Assembly (NCBI GenBank): GCA_015680685.1 | Contig: MNCI01022616.1 | Coordinates: 124,364-188,363, forward strand | Source: Gnetum montanum | Lineage: Eukaryota; Streptophyta; Gnetopsida; Gnetales; Gnetaceae | Direction: 5' to 3' | Length of the DNA: 64,000 bases | In this document: positions 21,780 through 33,602 of the stretch, piece after piece | How the letters are laid out: each line of letters opens with the position of its first letter | Position numbering within the stretch: position 1 is the stretch's first letter | The notes under the pieces: model-generated | Database searches by the model: none | What the model saw: only the letters and a program-made list of their open reading frames with translations | Told to the model about the DNA's origin: nothing | Made by a program: the position numbers and the translations under genes

Positions 21780-22135
21780 ATCTCCATCTCATTATATTAC
21801 ATAAATTATCATCATCATCATCTTAGCCTTGTGCAAACAAAACAAAGTCAACTACATGAGTTTTTTTCTTTTTTTTTTGGGATACAATTTACATGCATGA
21901 AAAGTCATATCATTATTTAATTACATTATCATCATCATAGCCTTATCCCAACAAAATAGGATTGGCTACATGAGTTCTTTTTTATTATTTGTTGATATAA
22001 AGGGCTAGACCCTTGTTTATTTGTAGCTTCTTCAAATCATGTTTATTTATAGAATCATTGTCTAATCTTTTTTATACATGTTCAAACCATCTAAGTTGCT
22101 ATTCTTATAGCTTTTTTGAAATAGAAGCCACTCCA
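21780..22135 (-). mobile_element. RTE-like LINE 3' tail
   Basis: The minus strand near 22135-22070 encodes GVASISKKL...QLRWFEHV, matching the conserved end of plant RTE reverse transcriptases (GVAPI..KMRE.RLRWFGHV), with stops. Downstream are two copies of a catgtagcc...ggataaggct block with gatgatgatg runs (about 21990-21930 and 21870-21795), the typical RTE 3' end. Confidence 0.45.
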
Positions 22136-22677
22136 GGTTTGTCTCTTATGTCTGTGTTATGTGGTTTACCTTTTCTAATAGAATTTAATATCAATCAAAA
22201 CATTCACATTTCTAGTACATTGATTTATTATTCATGCCTCTTTTATATTACCCTATGTAGTAATCGAGAACATCAATGGTTGGAACATTGAGGGGTTCAC
22301 GGGTGCATAGCCTTGACCCTACCTTCGCATAAGGGCCTTGTTGGGAAATAGAGGCAGAGTGCCTTGGATGGTTTTGTCAATTAAATAAGGACTTTGCTAG
22401 CTACAACCAGGGTATTGGGTGTAATTGGGGGTGGCATGGTTAGTCGAAATGCAAGTGCCAACGTTGTGAAATAATGTTAAGCATTCTAATGATGTTTTTG
22501 ATAGTACTGGGGCTGACTAAGCTTGAGTGCAGTAAGGTTTTCTGGTGTGAGAATGATGGTGCAAACATTCAAAAATGTGTAAAGTAGTGAGGAGATGCAA
22601 ATGCAATGCTAAAATGTCAAATAAAAATGCATCAGAAATGCTTGAAAATGCGGAAGAGTTTAAGAGAGAGAGCATGG

Positions 22678-23873
22678 TGTACTGCCTGAAATCGTCGATC
22701 ACCGGCTGGAAGGAAACAGAGACCGTGGGATCGCAGGATGCACACAGAAGACCCTGCCTTCGCCTGAGGGCGAGCTGGAATGCACGAAGGTAGAGCACCT
22801 TGGGTGGTCCGCACGTGGATCAGACAAGGATTTACCCGCATGTATGCCGAAGTGCTATACGCTGGGTTATGCGTAAACTGGCGTAAACGAAAGCATAAAC
22901 AACGTAATAGATATGAACAGGGCGTAAACATAAACGAGCGCAACAGAAAACATGCAAGCAATTAGTGTAAACTGTAAACAATGGTATTACAGAGTCAGAA
23001 TATAGTGCACTGGTCTAACACAGTTGTGATGAACACAAGGCGGACAAAAAGCCCTAGCGGATGCAGGGATGACTCGGCGGGTTTACACGGTAAGCGGAGC
23101 GTAGAGACTGTGCACGGCGTACAGGGCTTTCCAGTGTAAGAGAGTTTCAGCTCTGGTGCGCAACGTAAATGTCTCTGGTCTACTCTGGGATTTTGCCAAC
23201 CGTCTGGGTGAAGTGGAAAAGTGGGGTTTTTATACCAGTTGTTACGCTAGACTCGGGTTAGGAGACACATGGCGTGTTGACCGGGTGCATACAATTTACA
23301 AATATACAACATATTATATTTTCTGGGCGTATACGCGGGGCATATACGCTACATCAGGATGGCGTATACGCTAGGCATACATGCTGGACGTGGTGGGCGT
23401 GTGAACTTGGGTGGAGATGCCATGGACGTTGGGCGTACACGCTGAGCGTACACGCCGACAATGACTTGGCATATACACTGGGCATGTATGTTGATGGTTG
23501 TCAACTTGCTTTAATTCTTGCTCCTCGGTGTTGTCTTCATTCTTTCATTGAGACTTCATCGTCGGGCGTGTGCATTTGTGGTGCCGAGCGTACAGGCGAG
23601 GTGTGTACACCGGGCGTGTGGGCCGGATGTCCACGCTGGGCGTATACGCTGGGGGTGTCGAGCGTATACGCTGGGTGTATACGTTGTTGATGCTGGGCGT
23701 ATATGCTGGTACTGCTGGGCGTATATGCTGGTATTGCACACTTAGTGAAAATTACGCCTCTTGATTCCCAAAGTTACAATGTGCGACACCGAATGTAGCC
23801 GTGGCTGTTTGTGGGTCCCAGGGACCTGCTTCTTGCTGGGGAAGCACCAAGCTCAAAAGTTTTTGGTGTTTCA
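22678..23873 (-). repeat. Element 2a 3' LTR
   Basis: 1196 bp, TGTACTG...GTTTCA in plus orientation (TGAAAC...CAGTACA on the element strand). It aligns with 38759-39723 at about 93% outside the gap. The minus-strand TATA box tataaaaa lies at 23227-23234. Upstream U3 (23240-23760) is crowded with GCGTATACGC palindromes (23327, 23640, 23662 and degenerate ones); downstream R/U5 has gcgtaaac repeats. Overlapping frames rich in Arg, Tyr and Pro here are repeat translations. Confidence 0.85.
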
Positions 23874-23892
23874 TTGGCCCCTCTTTGTTGAC
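23874..23892 (-). promoter_or_regulatory. Polypurine tract of element 2a
   Basis: Minus strand caacaaagaggggccaa abuts the LTR. The same block, caaagagggatcaat, abuts the 2b LTR at 41049-41063. It primes plus-strand DNA synthesis. Confidence 0.65.
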
Positions 23893-24850
23893 GCTTGGAG
23901 GAATCGACCTGAGAAGCGTCGACAAAGAAGTGCAAAACACCACAAGCAATTTGATATAGACTTCGTTCTTTGCCACTTGACTAGACGTCATCGCACCGTG
24001 TTCAGTAGTACATGGGGTCAACAAAGGGAAATTCGTAGCTGATAGGAGGAATGAGATTGTGGGGAGTGGCGACTCCCTAAGAAATTATGCTGGGGGATGG
24101 GGTGCTCGGGTATGTGGCATGCTGGTCCTTGTCAATAGCCATTGTTTAGCAGACTTGGAGTTCAGACATGCGATGTGCGTTCTTTGCCAAAACGAGGCTC
24201 TTGGTTAGTATTCAAGAGGACTTGTTTGCTAGACCAAAGTCATTGGGAGATGTGTTACATGCTTTGGAGGAACAGGGCCTGTGTTTAATTTTCAGTGGGA
24301 CCTGTCGGCGGAGAGCCAGAGCCATGCAACTATATGCTTCTTGACTATTTTGGGACATGAGTACTTAGTTTTGAGACAACTGCCTTCCCGCCTGGGGCTT
24401 ATATGGGAAGTGCCAAGAGTCTTGCTCTTTTTTTTTGGCATTGATTTTGTACTCATGTGTGACAGTATGTGACAGCATGTTCAAGGTTTTGTGTGTGCTG
24501 GATGTATTAGAGGTATGATTGGATAAAATGTGTTTGTGAATGGATAGGGAATGAGTCGGTGAACAGGGATGTACTAGTGAATGGTTTGATTTAGTTTCAC
24601 CATGTGTGCTGTGAACATTGTCTCATCTTGTCGCTTGCGCTGAGATGCATCCCCATGCGAAAACCTCTAGGTGTCATCCTGCAAACACAACTTCGAGGAG
24701 ACAAGAAAACCATGAGTGAACAATCGAGCTTAGACTTACATGGCGGCAGACTGTATGTCAACAGCAGCAGCGTTGCTAGGATCTCCTGATGACGGGTGAT
24801 GCAGTGATGAAGCTTAGATGCGGTGGCAGATTGACAAACCAGTGATGAAC
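23893..24850 (-). other. Element 2a 3' untranslated region
   Basis: No coherent frame on either strand. It is the hypervariable stretch between integrase and PPT known for Tat elements. Its proximal part becomes array R2. Confidence 0.55.
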
Positions 24851-25215
24851 TTGCTAGTTTATAGTCTTGGCGGACTACCATGGGTTAGTTTTATGTCGTA
24901 ACCCGTTGGACATTGCCTGTTTAGCATCGTGGCGGACGTTACATTGCTAGTTTTTAGTCTTAGCGGACTATGAAGAGGCAAGCTAGTTTATAGTCTTAGC
25001 GGACTCTGACGATTGTGAAGGTGGCAGTGTACTATCATGACAGACGGGTGCTAGTTTATCGTCGTTGCGGACACTGTGGGATATCAGTTTATTGTCATGA
25101 TGCCAGGACAGTTGTGGTGTCAGTTTTGAGTCGTAACCTAGGACTGTTCTGTGGTATCAGTTTACCATCATGATCCCAGGACGAGCTGTGGTATCAGTTT
25201 ATAGTCATGATTCCA
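24850..25215. repeat. AGTTTA...TAGCGGAC array R2 (about 10 copies)
   Basis: Copies such as ctagtttatagtcttagcgg and cagtttattgtcatgatgcc follow each other with irregular spacers right after the integrase end of 2a. Two sub-types alternate, one ending gcggac and one ending ccaggac. Confidence 0.75.
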
Positions 25216-25239
25216 GGACTTGCATGTACCTGAGCTCGT

Positions 25240-26086
25240 ACTTCAAATGTGAAACAGTTTTAGGTACAAGTGATTGGTCGGATTGGTAAGCTCGTTTTCT
25301 TCCATGTCAGCTAGTTTGAATGCTCCATTGTCAAATGCTTTAATGACCAAGTAAGGCCCTTCCCAGTTAGCTGAGAATTTGTCTGGATGCTCCCGAACGG
25401 CTTTAAGCACAAGGTCACCTTCTTTGATAGGGCGCTTGTTGATGTCATGTCGATGTTGTTGCCGTTGCTGTTTTTGATACCATTCGATCTAATCGAGTGC
25501 GCGCACACGTTCTTCCTCCACCGAGTCAAGATCAACAATTCGTAGATCATTGTTTTGCCNNNNNNNNNNNNNNNNNNNNNNNNNNNNNNNNNNNNNNNNN
25601 NNNNNNNNNNNNNNNNNNNNNNNNNNNNNNNNNNNNNNNNNNNNNNNNNNNNNNNNNNNNNNNNNNNNNNNNNNNNNNNNNNNNNNNNNNNNNNNNNNNN
25701 NNNNNNNNNNNNNNNNNNNNNNNNNNNNNNNNNNNNNNNNNNNNNNNNNNNNNNNNNNNNNNNNNNNNNNNNNNNNNNNNNNNNNNNNNNNNNNNNNNNN
25801 NNNNNNNNNNNNNNNNNNNTGGCCCGTTGTCAGTGATGATTGTCATAGGAATGCCAAAGCAGGTTACAATGTTTTCTAAAATGAAATTGCACACGTGCTT
25901 GGATGTGGTTTTTCGAAGGGGAGTAGCTTCTACCCACTTCGTGAAGTATTCTGTGGTGGTTATAATGAAACTATGGCCTGCGAAAGACGAGGGGGTTATT
26001 TGACCAATGAGGTCCAACCCCCACTTTTGAAAGGGCCATGTGATTTGCATTGTATGCAACTCATTCGGTGGGACATGTATCAGATT
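25240..26086 (-). pseudogene. Tat-like integrase, element 2a (with gap)
   Basis: Minus-strand core start WPFQKWGLDLIGQITPSSF, FTKWVEATPLRKTT and GIPMTIITDNGP (26040-25820); the N gap removes the core centre. The end gives a basic stretch and the GPY module (SANWEGPYLVIKAF...NELTNP, about 25400-25260). The HHCC zinc domain expected before the core is missing: RNase H sequence meets NLIHVPPNEL at the single N 26087. Either a deletion or a collapsed assembly. Confidence 0.75.
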
Positions 26087-26087
26087 N

Positions 26088-27398
26088 CCCTACCAGGGTA
26101 TACTGCTTAGAACGTTTTCGCACTGCGTCCCTCTGTGCATTTGTTAGATGTCGTGGTGTTTCGCCGCGTAGAAGGTATTCTTTGATGTCATCGTACCATT
26201 CTACCGCATGTGTTGAACTAACAGATGTGATTGGCAACATGTCAAGGGTGTCAGTGACTGGTTCAGTACAACTGGTTATGATGCTTGGTAACGTGTGGAA
26301 CATGTTTGGAGATATGTTTAGTGCTAACGTAGCTAACACATCTACGACGGTGTTATCATTTCTGGAGACGTGTTGCACATCGATGTTTTCGAATCGCCTC
26401 ATTAGGTGTTTCGCTAAGTCGCAGTATGGTTGTAAATGTTTGGCTTTACATGTATAGACATCTGTGACTTGGTTTACGACTAGTTGCGAATCCCCTCTGA
26501 TTACAAGCCGTGTGATGTTTAAAGCCAGAGCTGCCGCGAGACCTCTAAGGAGACCTTCATACTCTGCTACGTTGTTGGGACAAGGGAAGTTGAAACGATA
26601 GGCAAAGGGTCGGATCTCCCCAGAGGGATAGGTGATGATAGCGGCTGCACTTCCTCCTCGAGAGGTGGATGCCCCATCAAAGTTCAAAATAGCCTTGTAG
26701 TCATCAGGCACGATGTCTATGGCGCTTATGTTCTCATCTGGGAAGTTTGGGTCTATAGTCGCTTGGTCGCGCGTTGGTGATGTTGCCATTTGATTTACTA
26801 TAGCTTGATCCTTAACTGATGATTGTGCTACGTAGTATAGGTCAAAATCAGCTATCATGGCCTTCCACCAGGCTATTCGACTTGTTTCGTAAATATTCCT
26901 TGTTATGGCTCTCAGTACATTGTCCTTGCAAATTATGTAAACCTGGTTATGGAAGAGGTAATGTCGCCATTTTCTTAAAGAAAAGACCAAAGCTAAACAC
27001 GACTTCTCCACATCGTTGTACTTTTTCTCATGGGAAACTAATGCGTGGCTCAGGTAATATACAGGAACTTCGGTTCCATTATCACGTTTTTGGCAAAGCA
27101 TAGATGCGATGGACAAGTCCGATGTAGCAAGGTAGATGTAGAATGGTTTATCGTTTTGAGGTGGATACACCGTGGGTAGCCGGGCAAGTGCCATTTTAAT
27201 GTCATCGAATGCCTGTTGACGCTCCGGTGTCCATTCAAAATGTACGTTCTTGCGTGACAGGTGGTTCATGGGTTTTAGTTTATCTGTCAGTTTTTCTATG
27301 AAGTGCCTGATGAACTGTAATCTACCTTGTAGACCTCGAAGTTCAGTAAGGTTGCCTGGTGGTTTCAGGTTGGTTATGGCTTTGACCTTATCGGGGTC
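26088..27398 (-). pseudogene. Tandem RNase H domains (retroviral and archaeal type), element 2a
   Basis: Continuation of RT: VDPDKVKAITNLKPP, LRGLQGRLQFIRHFIEKLT, then the ordinary RNase H (YLATSDLSIASMLCQK, SHEKKYNDVEKSCLAL, CKDNVLRAI). A second, Tat-specific RNase H follows: LNFDGASTSRGGSAAAII, NNVAEYEGLLRGLAAAL, IRGDSQLVVNQV, with the catalytic D, E and D visible. Open for about 440 codons, the longest intact frame in the window. A single stop (TGA, 27399-27401) separates it from RT. It degrades the RNA of RNA-DNA hybrids during reverse transcription. Confidence 0.88.
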
Positions 27399-27401
27399 CA
27401 C

Positions 27402-28430
27402 TCATATCCCTGCTTTGGATGCTATAAATCCAAGCATTTTTCCTGTTTTGATGCCGAAGACACACTTTTTCGAGTTAAGCCTCAGTTCGTACTTCAGACA
27501 ACATTTTAATACTAAATCGAGATCTTGTACATGTTGTTCCTCTATTTTTGACTTAACCACAATGTCATCCACGTAATCGTTGAGTGAGTGTAATATGTAA
27601 TCACTAAAGATAAATGTCATTGCTCTTTGATACGTGGCCCCAGTATTTTTGAGACCAAAGGGCATCATTGTGTAATAAAAGGTTCCCCATGGTGTCATAA
27701 AAGTCATCCGAAGTTGATGCTCTGGGTTGATTCGTATTTGATTGTATCCCGAGAAGCCGTCCATGAAGGATAATAGCGCGTGCCCAGCAGTTGAGTCAAC
27801 AAGTTGATCGATGCTGGGTAGAGGAAAATCATCCTTTATGGTTGCAACATTCAAATCCCAAAAGTCAATGCACAAATGAATGCTTCCGTTCTTTTTCGGA
27901 ACAATGACCATGTTGGACACCCACTCAGCGTAATCGACAGCCCGAATGAAACCAGGTTGATAAAGCTTGGTGATCTCATTGCGAATTGCTAATGCTACCT
28001 TGGGCTTAACCTTTCGTGCTTTTTGTTTTATTGGTCTCAACGTTGGGTCAAGGATGATATTGTGTTGGATAATTCGGGGATCTAGCCTGGGCATGTCCGT
28101 ATAGGACCAAGTGAATTCTTTCATATTTTCCCTAAGCACGTTCTCAATGTTTTTGGCTAATGACAGTTGTAATAAGGTGCTTAACTTTAAAATTTTAGTT
28201 TCTCCATCGGGCATGATGATGGGAGTTTCAGACAACGGGTCTTCAGTGATATTCTCAGCCTCTATCTCAAGGAATTTTATCATGCCTTTGTAATCGTCTG
28301 TTATTTGCTGTGTTGAGGCTATGACTGCATTGTCCGTTGGTGGACTCAAGTTGATGAGATTTATGTTAATGTCTATTGTAATTTTTCCGTATGGTCCGTC
28401 AATGATTAACGGTGCGGTTAAATGCTAGCA
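27402..28430 (-). pseudogene. Reverse transcriptase, element 2a
   Basis: Minus-strand frame from about 28349: HNIILDPTLRPIKQKARK, WVSNMVIVPKKNGSIHLCIDF, DDFPLPSIDQLVD, FMDGFSGYNQIRI, TPWGTFYYTMMPFGLKN and the catalytic YVDDIVVKS box. Ty3/gypsy RT of the Tat type; all main motifs are present in about 300 codons. The upstream linker runs to about 28430. Ends at TGA before VDPDKV. Confidence 0.9.
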
Positions 28431-28883
28431 GTCCATTGAGCTTGCTCCTGCCAATAAACAGAGAGCTGAATAAGCAAAGGGGTATCATTCTACGTCTTTC
28501 GGCGATTTTAAACTGTGTACATGCATAATGGTGGATTACCGTCACACCGGGACGCATGGCAGTTTAACGCCTTACCGGGCCGTAAGTGGTAGTTTAATGC
28601 CTTACCGGGCCGAAAGTTGGATGGGGAAATGGCAGTTTAAGGCCGTACCGGGCCATAATGGCGGTTTAAACTAGAATGTTTAGAATAACCATGTATAATG
28701 GGGTCCATTGGGGAACTAAGACGTAGCAATCTCTATTTTTAATAATTTTTATTAGTTTTATTATATACTCTCTTTATTATTTTTTTATTTTTTTTGGTCG
28801 AAAAATAAGGAAAAAGGTGAAAAAAAGGTAAAAAGGCGTAACGGCGGCGTCAGCGTAGAGGAGCGTCAACGTCAGCGGAACGC
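28431..28883. repeat. Spacer with array R3 and promoter-proximal repeats
   Basis: At 28550-28670 three or four copies of a variant motif (cagtttaacgccttaccggg) lie between the RT start and the promoter of the antisense gene. Then an A/T-rich block (28730-28830) and gcgtcagcgtagaggagcgt-type repeats lead to the TATA box at 28884. Confidence 0.6.
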
Positions 28884-28893
28884 TATATAAAAG
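28884..28893 (+). promoter_or_regulatory. TATA box of the antisense gene in element 2a
   Basis: TATATAAAAG followed by a G-run and then gene-like leader sequence (28915 on). It points away from RT, so the antisense gene and RT diverge from this spacer. The leader is filled with gcgtaaac/gcgtagac repeats, the wording of the 2a LTR U5. Confidence 0.6.
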
Positions 28894-29242
28894 GGGGGGG
28901 GTCCATTTGCTTTACTTTGAAAGCGACAGAGCATAAGTGGCAGTGTAAACTGTTAAAGCGTGAGCGTGAACTGCATTGCCTTAGCATAAGCGTAAATTTC
29001 CTCGTGAGCGTAGATGCCGAAGAATAACCCCAGCGTAGACGCGTAGCATTAAACCCCAGTGTAGACACGGAGTGTTAAACCCCAGTGTAGACGCAGAGTG
29101 TAAACTTCCAGGCGTTAGCGTAGACACTTCTTTTCAGTAGCATAAACTTGTATCGTCAGCATAAACAGGCTGAGATGGGCAAGGGCAGAGGGGCCAAGGG
29201 AGGAAGGGTCCCGACTTGACCTTCGTGGAGGAGACGGAAGCT

Positions 29243-32200
29243 ATGCTGCAGGGCCTGCCCAGGCCAAGGATCCCATCCTGGCTCGTGACATCCCACAGGT
29301 AGGCTCTGATCTCTGCCTCTAATTATTTCTGTGCTTTGTCCTTTATAGCGTAGACAGTCTTGGCGTATGCGCCGAGCGTAAGGGTTTTTAGGCGCATGAG
29401 GTTTTGCGGCGTATACGCCGAGTGTCATTTTAAAGCATAAAGTTTTGTTGGCGTAAACATTTTCCCTGTACTAGCATATCAACGTAAGCCACGGTGTCAT
29501 ATGTTTTTTGTGTAGTCTTGTCAGCGTGATTCACTTGTTTTACCAGCGTAAATTGTTTACTGTGACGGTGTATACGCTTAGGGTTTATTCGGCGTATACG
29601 CTGTTAGCCTGCAGTTGTCTTTCAGCGTAAACTTATTTTTCCTCTTTCTGACGTAAACTTATTTATTCCGTGCTGGCGTAGACTATTTACGCTTAAATCG
29701 GGCTGCGACGTATACGCCGAGGGTTTCGTAGGCGTATACGCTGAGTGTAAGACAGTTCATTTTCGGCGTATACGCTGTGCTAGGCAGCGTCTATGCTCAG
29801 TGTTCAGCGTATACGCTGAGTGTGAACTGCGTTTTTGCACTAAGTGTGAATAGCCTCACTAGCGTATATGCTGATCTACGGGGCGTATACGCTGAATGCC
29901 AACAGTTAGTAAAATTTTCCAGATTTTAAGTGTCAATTTATGATGTAAACTTTCGCTTTTCGAGCTAATCTGTCATTGTATTGTGATTGTTTATAGGGAC
30001 AGCAAGCGCTCCCTCATCGTTGTCAAACTTGTTGGGGTATTAACATGGGTTGGCCCTGTTGAGGATGGCGAGGTTCCCCTGGATCTAACCGTGGATACCA
30101 ACGGGGTTTGGTTCAGGGGAGGCGCATGTGGATTTTTGTCCTTCCTGTTGGACAATTTTGAGGTGGCTATCTGGTCAAACTTTGATGAGGTGACTGCACA
30201 GAGCATGCTTGAGGAGATGCTGCTGGGGGCTGTAGAGGGTGTCATGGTTTTTATACAGGACATTGACGAGGGGCCTCTTGTTAATGAAGATGGTACTACC
30301 CGCGGGGCCCAGGCCACATGCCCATTAACGCGCGTGTGGGCACTATTGCCACGAGGGTTGGATTATCTCAACAATATGTTGTTCATAGTTGCCTGTGCAC
30401 ATACATTATTCCAGAACCCTCTCGGCACGGTGTATCAAGTGGCCAGGTAGGAATATTTAAGTTTACTGTTTCTTTTCGCTGTTTAGTGTTCATTTTTTGT
30501 TTTGACCCATATTTGCTTACAGGCCGAAGACTAACCCGGATGGGACACTCATTGAAGATGAAGGATTAGCCCTTGCTCGCACTGCTCTGGAAGCATTTAT
30601 GATGGGCCCCACGCTTCGTGGGACCATACTGGGTCAGACTAAGGGTTCGATGGTCTATTTTCATAAGCAGTTCTCCAGAGCATTTGCGATGTGCAAGGCT
30701 CGTGGGTGGCTGCATGAAGACTGGACTAACAACGGGCTAGTTTTCCCTTGTGACCTTGGCAGCACGTCTAGATCTACCACTGACGGTAAGTGATAACATT
30801 TCTTAGATATGTTAGTGGGTTTATCCAATTGTTTTGATTTATGCTGATATGACAATTTTACATTGCTTTTACAGTTAATGTACCTTCTGGTGAGGATCCG
30901 GTGACCACCGGACGAACCGAGATGACTTTGTCGATGAAGTTCGGAGGGGTGGCTAAGGCCCAGAAGTGGTTGCGTGATTGTGCTCCTCCATCCCTCACTC
31001 ATTGCCTAGATGATGCTGGGCTCATGGAGCTTTTTATGATCCTGAGTCCTGACGTTTCCATTGGGGAGATGATCGAGATTGTAGACTCCTTTAATGAGTC
31101 TGTCTCATACTACAGCACCAGGATTAAGGGTGTGAAGGTAGTTTTCCATCTATCGCCCGAGTTCTTTTCAAACCTATTTGGCATACCAGCAGATGGCCTG
31201 AATGTAGTATTAGACAGAGCTCATAAAGAGCTCCAGACGATTCAGGAGTTGGAGGATTGGCTAGGCATGGCTAAGGGTGCCAAGGAATTCCCGATGCAGG
31301 GGAAGGCGAAGGTTGTAGAAGTGAACGAACTATATCCCCTGTTCAGAGCACGAGTATTCCCCAAAACGCTTTCCCAGGTGAGGGGCCTTAGGGTTGAGGC
31401 TGTTCGTGTCATGTGAACTATTTTGGAAACAGGCATGCGATATAACGGGGCACGATTTTTATTGTCAGGCATGCACAAGGAGATAGTGCGATTGCATTTG
31501 AATGTCGAGGCGCAATCCCATTTCACCTTCGCATTCTTCGCCGGTTATCTTCGCCGTTTTGCTGAGTTCCTGGTAGTTTGTGCAGATAACAAGTTTTTCC
31601 TGCGGGATCGGGGTCAACTATCCTGCCCATGGATCAATCACCTATATGACACAGCCAAATCCCAAGATGCACCTGAAGGCATTGATGAATCCGCTTCTAT
31701 TACCACAGGGGGATCATCTAGCGGTTCAATCCACACACGTGATAGTTTGGGGTTGGAGCCAGATGAGGTTCCTTACACTGCTGGAAGGGCAGAACGGGTC
31801 ATCAAGGAAACCGTTGGCCAAGCTAAGGCAAAGCTAAAGAGGCCTGAACGCCCAGCTGAGGAAGTCTTTGATGTGAGCCAGCCACGCGTGAAGCGGATAC
31901 GCTTCAAGATGCCTGGTGAGCGGAACTCGCTTGCTTATTACTTTAGCACTTTCATTTTGTTTATAACTTTTACCTCAATCGCTTACATATCATTGATATT
32001 TTTTGGGCTTGATTTTTAAAATAGTAAGGAAGCAGGCTTTAGAGACTATCATGGAGGAGGAGGAAACCAATATGGAGAAAAACAACGAGGAGGAACATAC
32101 AAAGAAGAGCCAAGGTGGAGGGACTGAGGAGTTAAGGGAGAAAACCATAGAAACTAAGCTGTTGGACGACCAAGGCAGTGTCGATCAAATGTTCCGCAGA

Positions 32201-33602
32201 TTTCTTCAGGGAGATTTGGATTTAGGCGTTCCCCCGGGGGGTGACGAAGGGCATGGTACGTTTTTCCTTTTATCCTGTTTCGATTTCTCCTGTCAGTTGT
32301 CATTTTTGTGGTATTTTTTTTATTTTTTGTGTTTTTATCTTGTCCAGATGAAGGTAGTGAGACCAGGACAATGCATTTGGATGTACCGATGAAGACGGTT
32401 CCCCCGGAGAGGACCACTGAGGTTAGTTCATCGCGTACCCGTGAGCCATTTACTTGGTCTGAAATGCCAAGCAAAATGGATTTTTTGGCTGGACTCATGG
32501 AAGAAGTCATTGAATGGATCCAGGACGCCCACCCTAACATAGGTATAAATTATTCAAAGGTTTGGAGTTTCACATCTTGTTTATATTGTCCTAACATTTG
32601 TATTTTTCACGTGGATAGGAGATAAATTGAGAGGGGATCCCTCTGAGAGCGTCAGCATAGAAAGTTTAACCGCACTTTCCCCAGAAGTGGAACAGATGCC
32701 AAGGCCTGTTTACAATGGAGTCGCAGAAGGCTTTGTGCACAATGCTAAGTCATTATGGACCTGTAGGCGTTCCGTTGAGCAGTTGTGGCTACAGATTCAG
32801 GCAAAAGAAAGGGAATTCTCTGAGTTGTTAGCAGAGTGTGACGATCTGAAGGCTCAGTACGAGTTTGCCGCTGCTAGGCTAAGCGGTGATCGCTCTTGGC
32901 GAATGTCTGAGGTCACGTATACAAGATATTGGAATTTACTGAATCGTCATGCATCGTTGACTCGGAGAATGGCAGAGCGCAAAGCCCAAATTGATCTCTT
33001 GAACCTTAAATGTCAAGATTGGAAAGCTTTTGCTTCCAAGGTTCGTAAGTGGGGTTAGGATGAGAAGAATCACAAACATTACTACAAGAAGTCGATAAAA
33101 GAGGTGTCCATTGAAAAGTGCCAACTCGAGATGTTTGTGGAGGGTTTGGGTTTGCATTCCGCTTTCGATACTTTTGCTCAGAATACAACTGTGGAAATGG
33201 AGTCACCTACAAGGGTGATCACAACTGCTTCTGGGGAAGTTTCGGTTGGCGAACTTCCTCTGAAACGTCCTACCTGGTCAGTTGTCGACAAAGGGAAAAC
33301 TTTGGTAGATGTTGACTTAGGCCTGGATGGGACAGACTGGGCCAGCGTTTTAGAGGAAGAAATCCTTCGTCGGCTAGAGTTCAGCTTAGGGGGATCTCCT
33401 ATGGTAAGCGTTTTATCGTTATGAAATTAGTTTACTGAATAGTGTTTAAAACTTTGACATTCGCTTATTCTTATGTTGGTTATTCTTTTGGTATTTTCAG
33501 GATGAAGGTGGCGATGATGCTCAAGAAGCCGTCCCCAGTCGAGCAGGTGCCTCTGATGCTGGTGGACCTAAAGAGGACGACCCTCCTACCCCGGATGCTT
33601 AG
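29243..33602 (+). pseudogene. Antisense eight-exon gene: FCP1-like domain + Tat extra-ORF domain + coiled coil
   Basis: Exons: 29243-29298, 29997-30446, 30523-30785, 30875-31915, 32025-32255, 32348-32542, 32619-33403, 33501-33602. All introns have GT-AG ends, phases agree, and the total (3123 nt) is divisible by 3 (about 1040 aa). Residues 20-165 look like an FCP1/NIF HAD phosphatase: LIVVKLVGVL (motif I), FLSFLLDNFEVAIWS, LTRVWALL and NNMLFIVACAHTLFQNP. The nucleophile Asp is Lys29 and the Asp pair of the last motif is Val150-Ala151. Exon 4 holds the aORF-like part (IKGVKVVFHLSPEFF), exons 5-6 an acidic linker, exon 7 a coiled coil, exon 8 an acidic tail. Breaks: TGA 31414-31416 and TAG 33056-33058. 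The start is uncertain: ATG 29175 lies in another frame, and ATG 29243 is the first in frame. Function unknown. Confidence 0.75.
29299..29996. repeat. GCGTATACGC palindromes in intron 1 of the antisense gene
   Basis: Perfect GCGTATACGC at 29409, 29592, 29732, 29766, 29807 and 29883 plus degenerate copies, all inside intron 1 (698 bp). The same decamer fills the U3 of the 2a LTRs and the gag leader (38290, 38640). Confidence 0.8.

Larger units (their letters stand above)
20984..22677. other. Spacer between 1c and element 2a
   Basis: AT-rich DNA holding two inverted SINEs (21334-21705) and an RTE-like LINE tail (21780-22135). The last 350 bp (22310-22677) resembles in wording the U5 side of the 2b LTR (39724 onward), but I could not align it. 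No gene is supportable. Confidence 0.5.

Noticed and set aside
23274-23764. Arg/Tyr/Pro-rich open frames in the 2a LTR
   Set aside because: Produced by gcgtatacgctg-type repeats in U3; no conserved protein.
31378-31432. A 55-nt intron removing the TGA at 31414
   Set aside because: Too short for a plant intron, and splicing would put the following exon out of the frame used further down; a nonsense mutation fits better.
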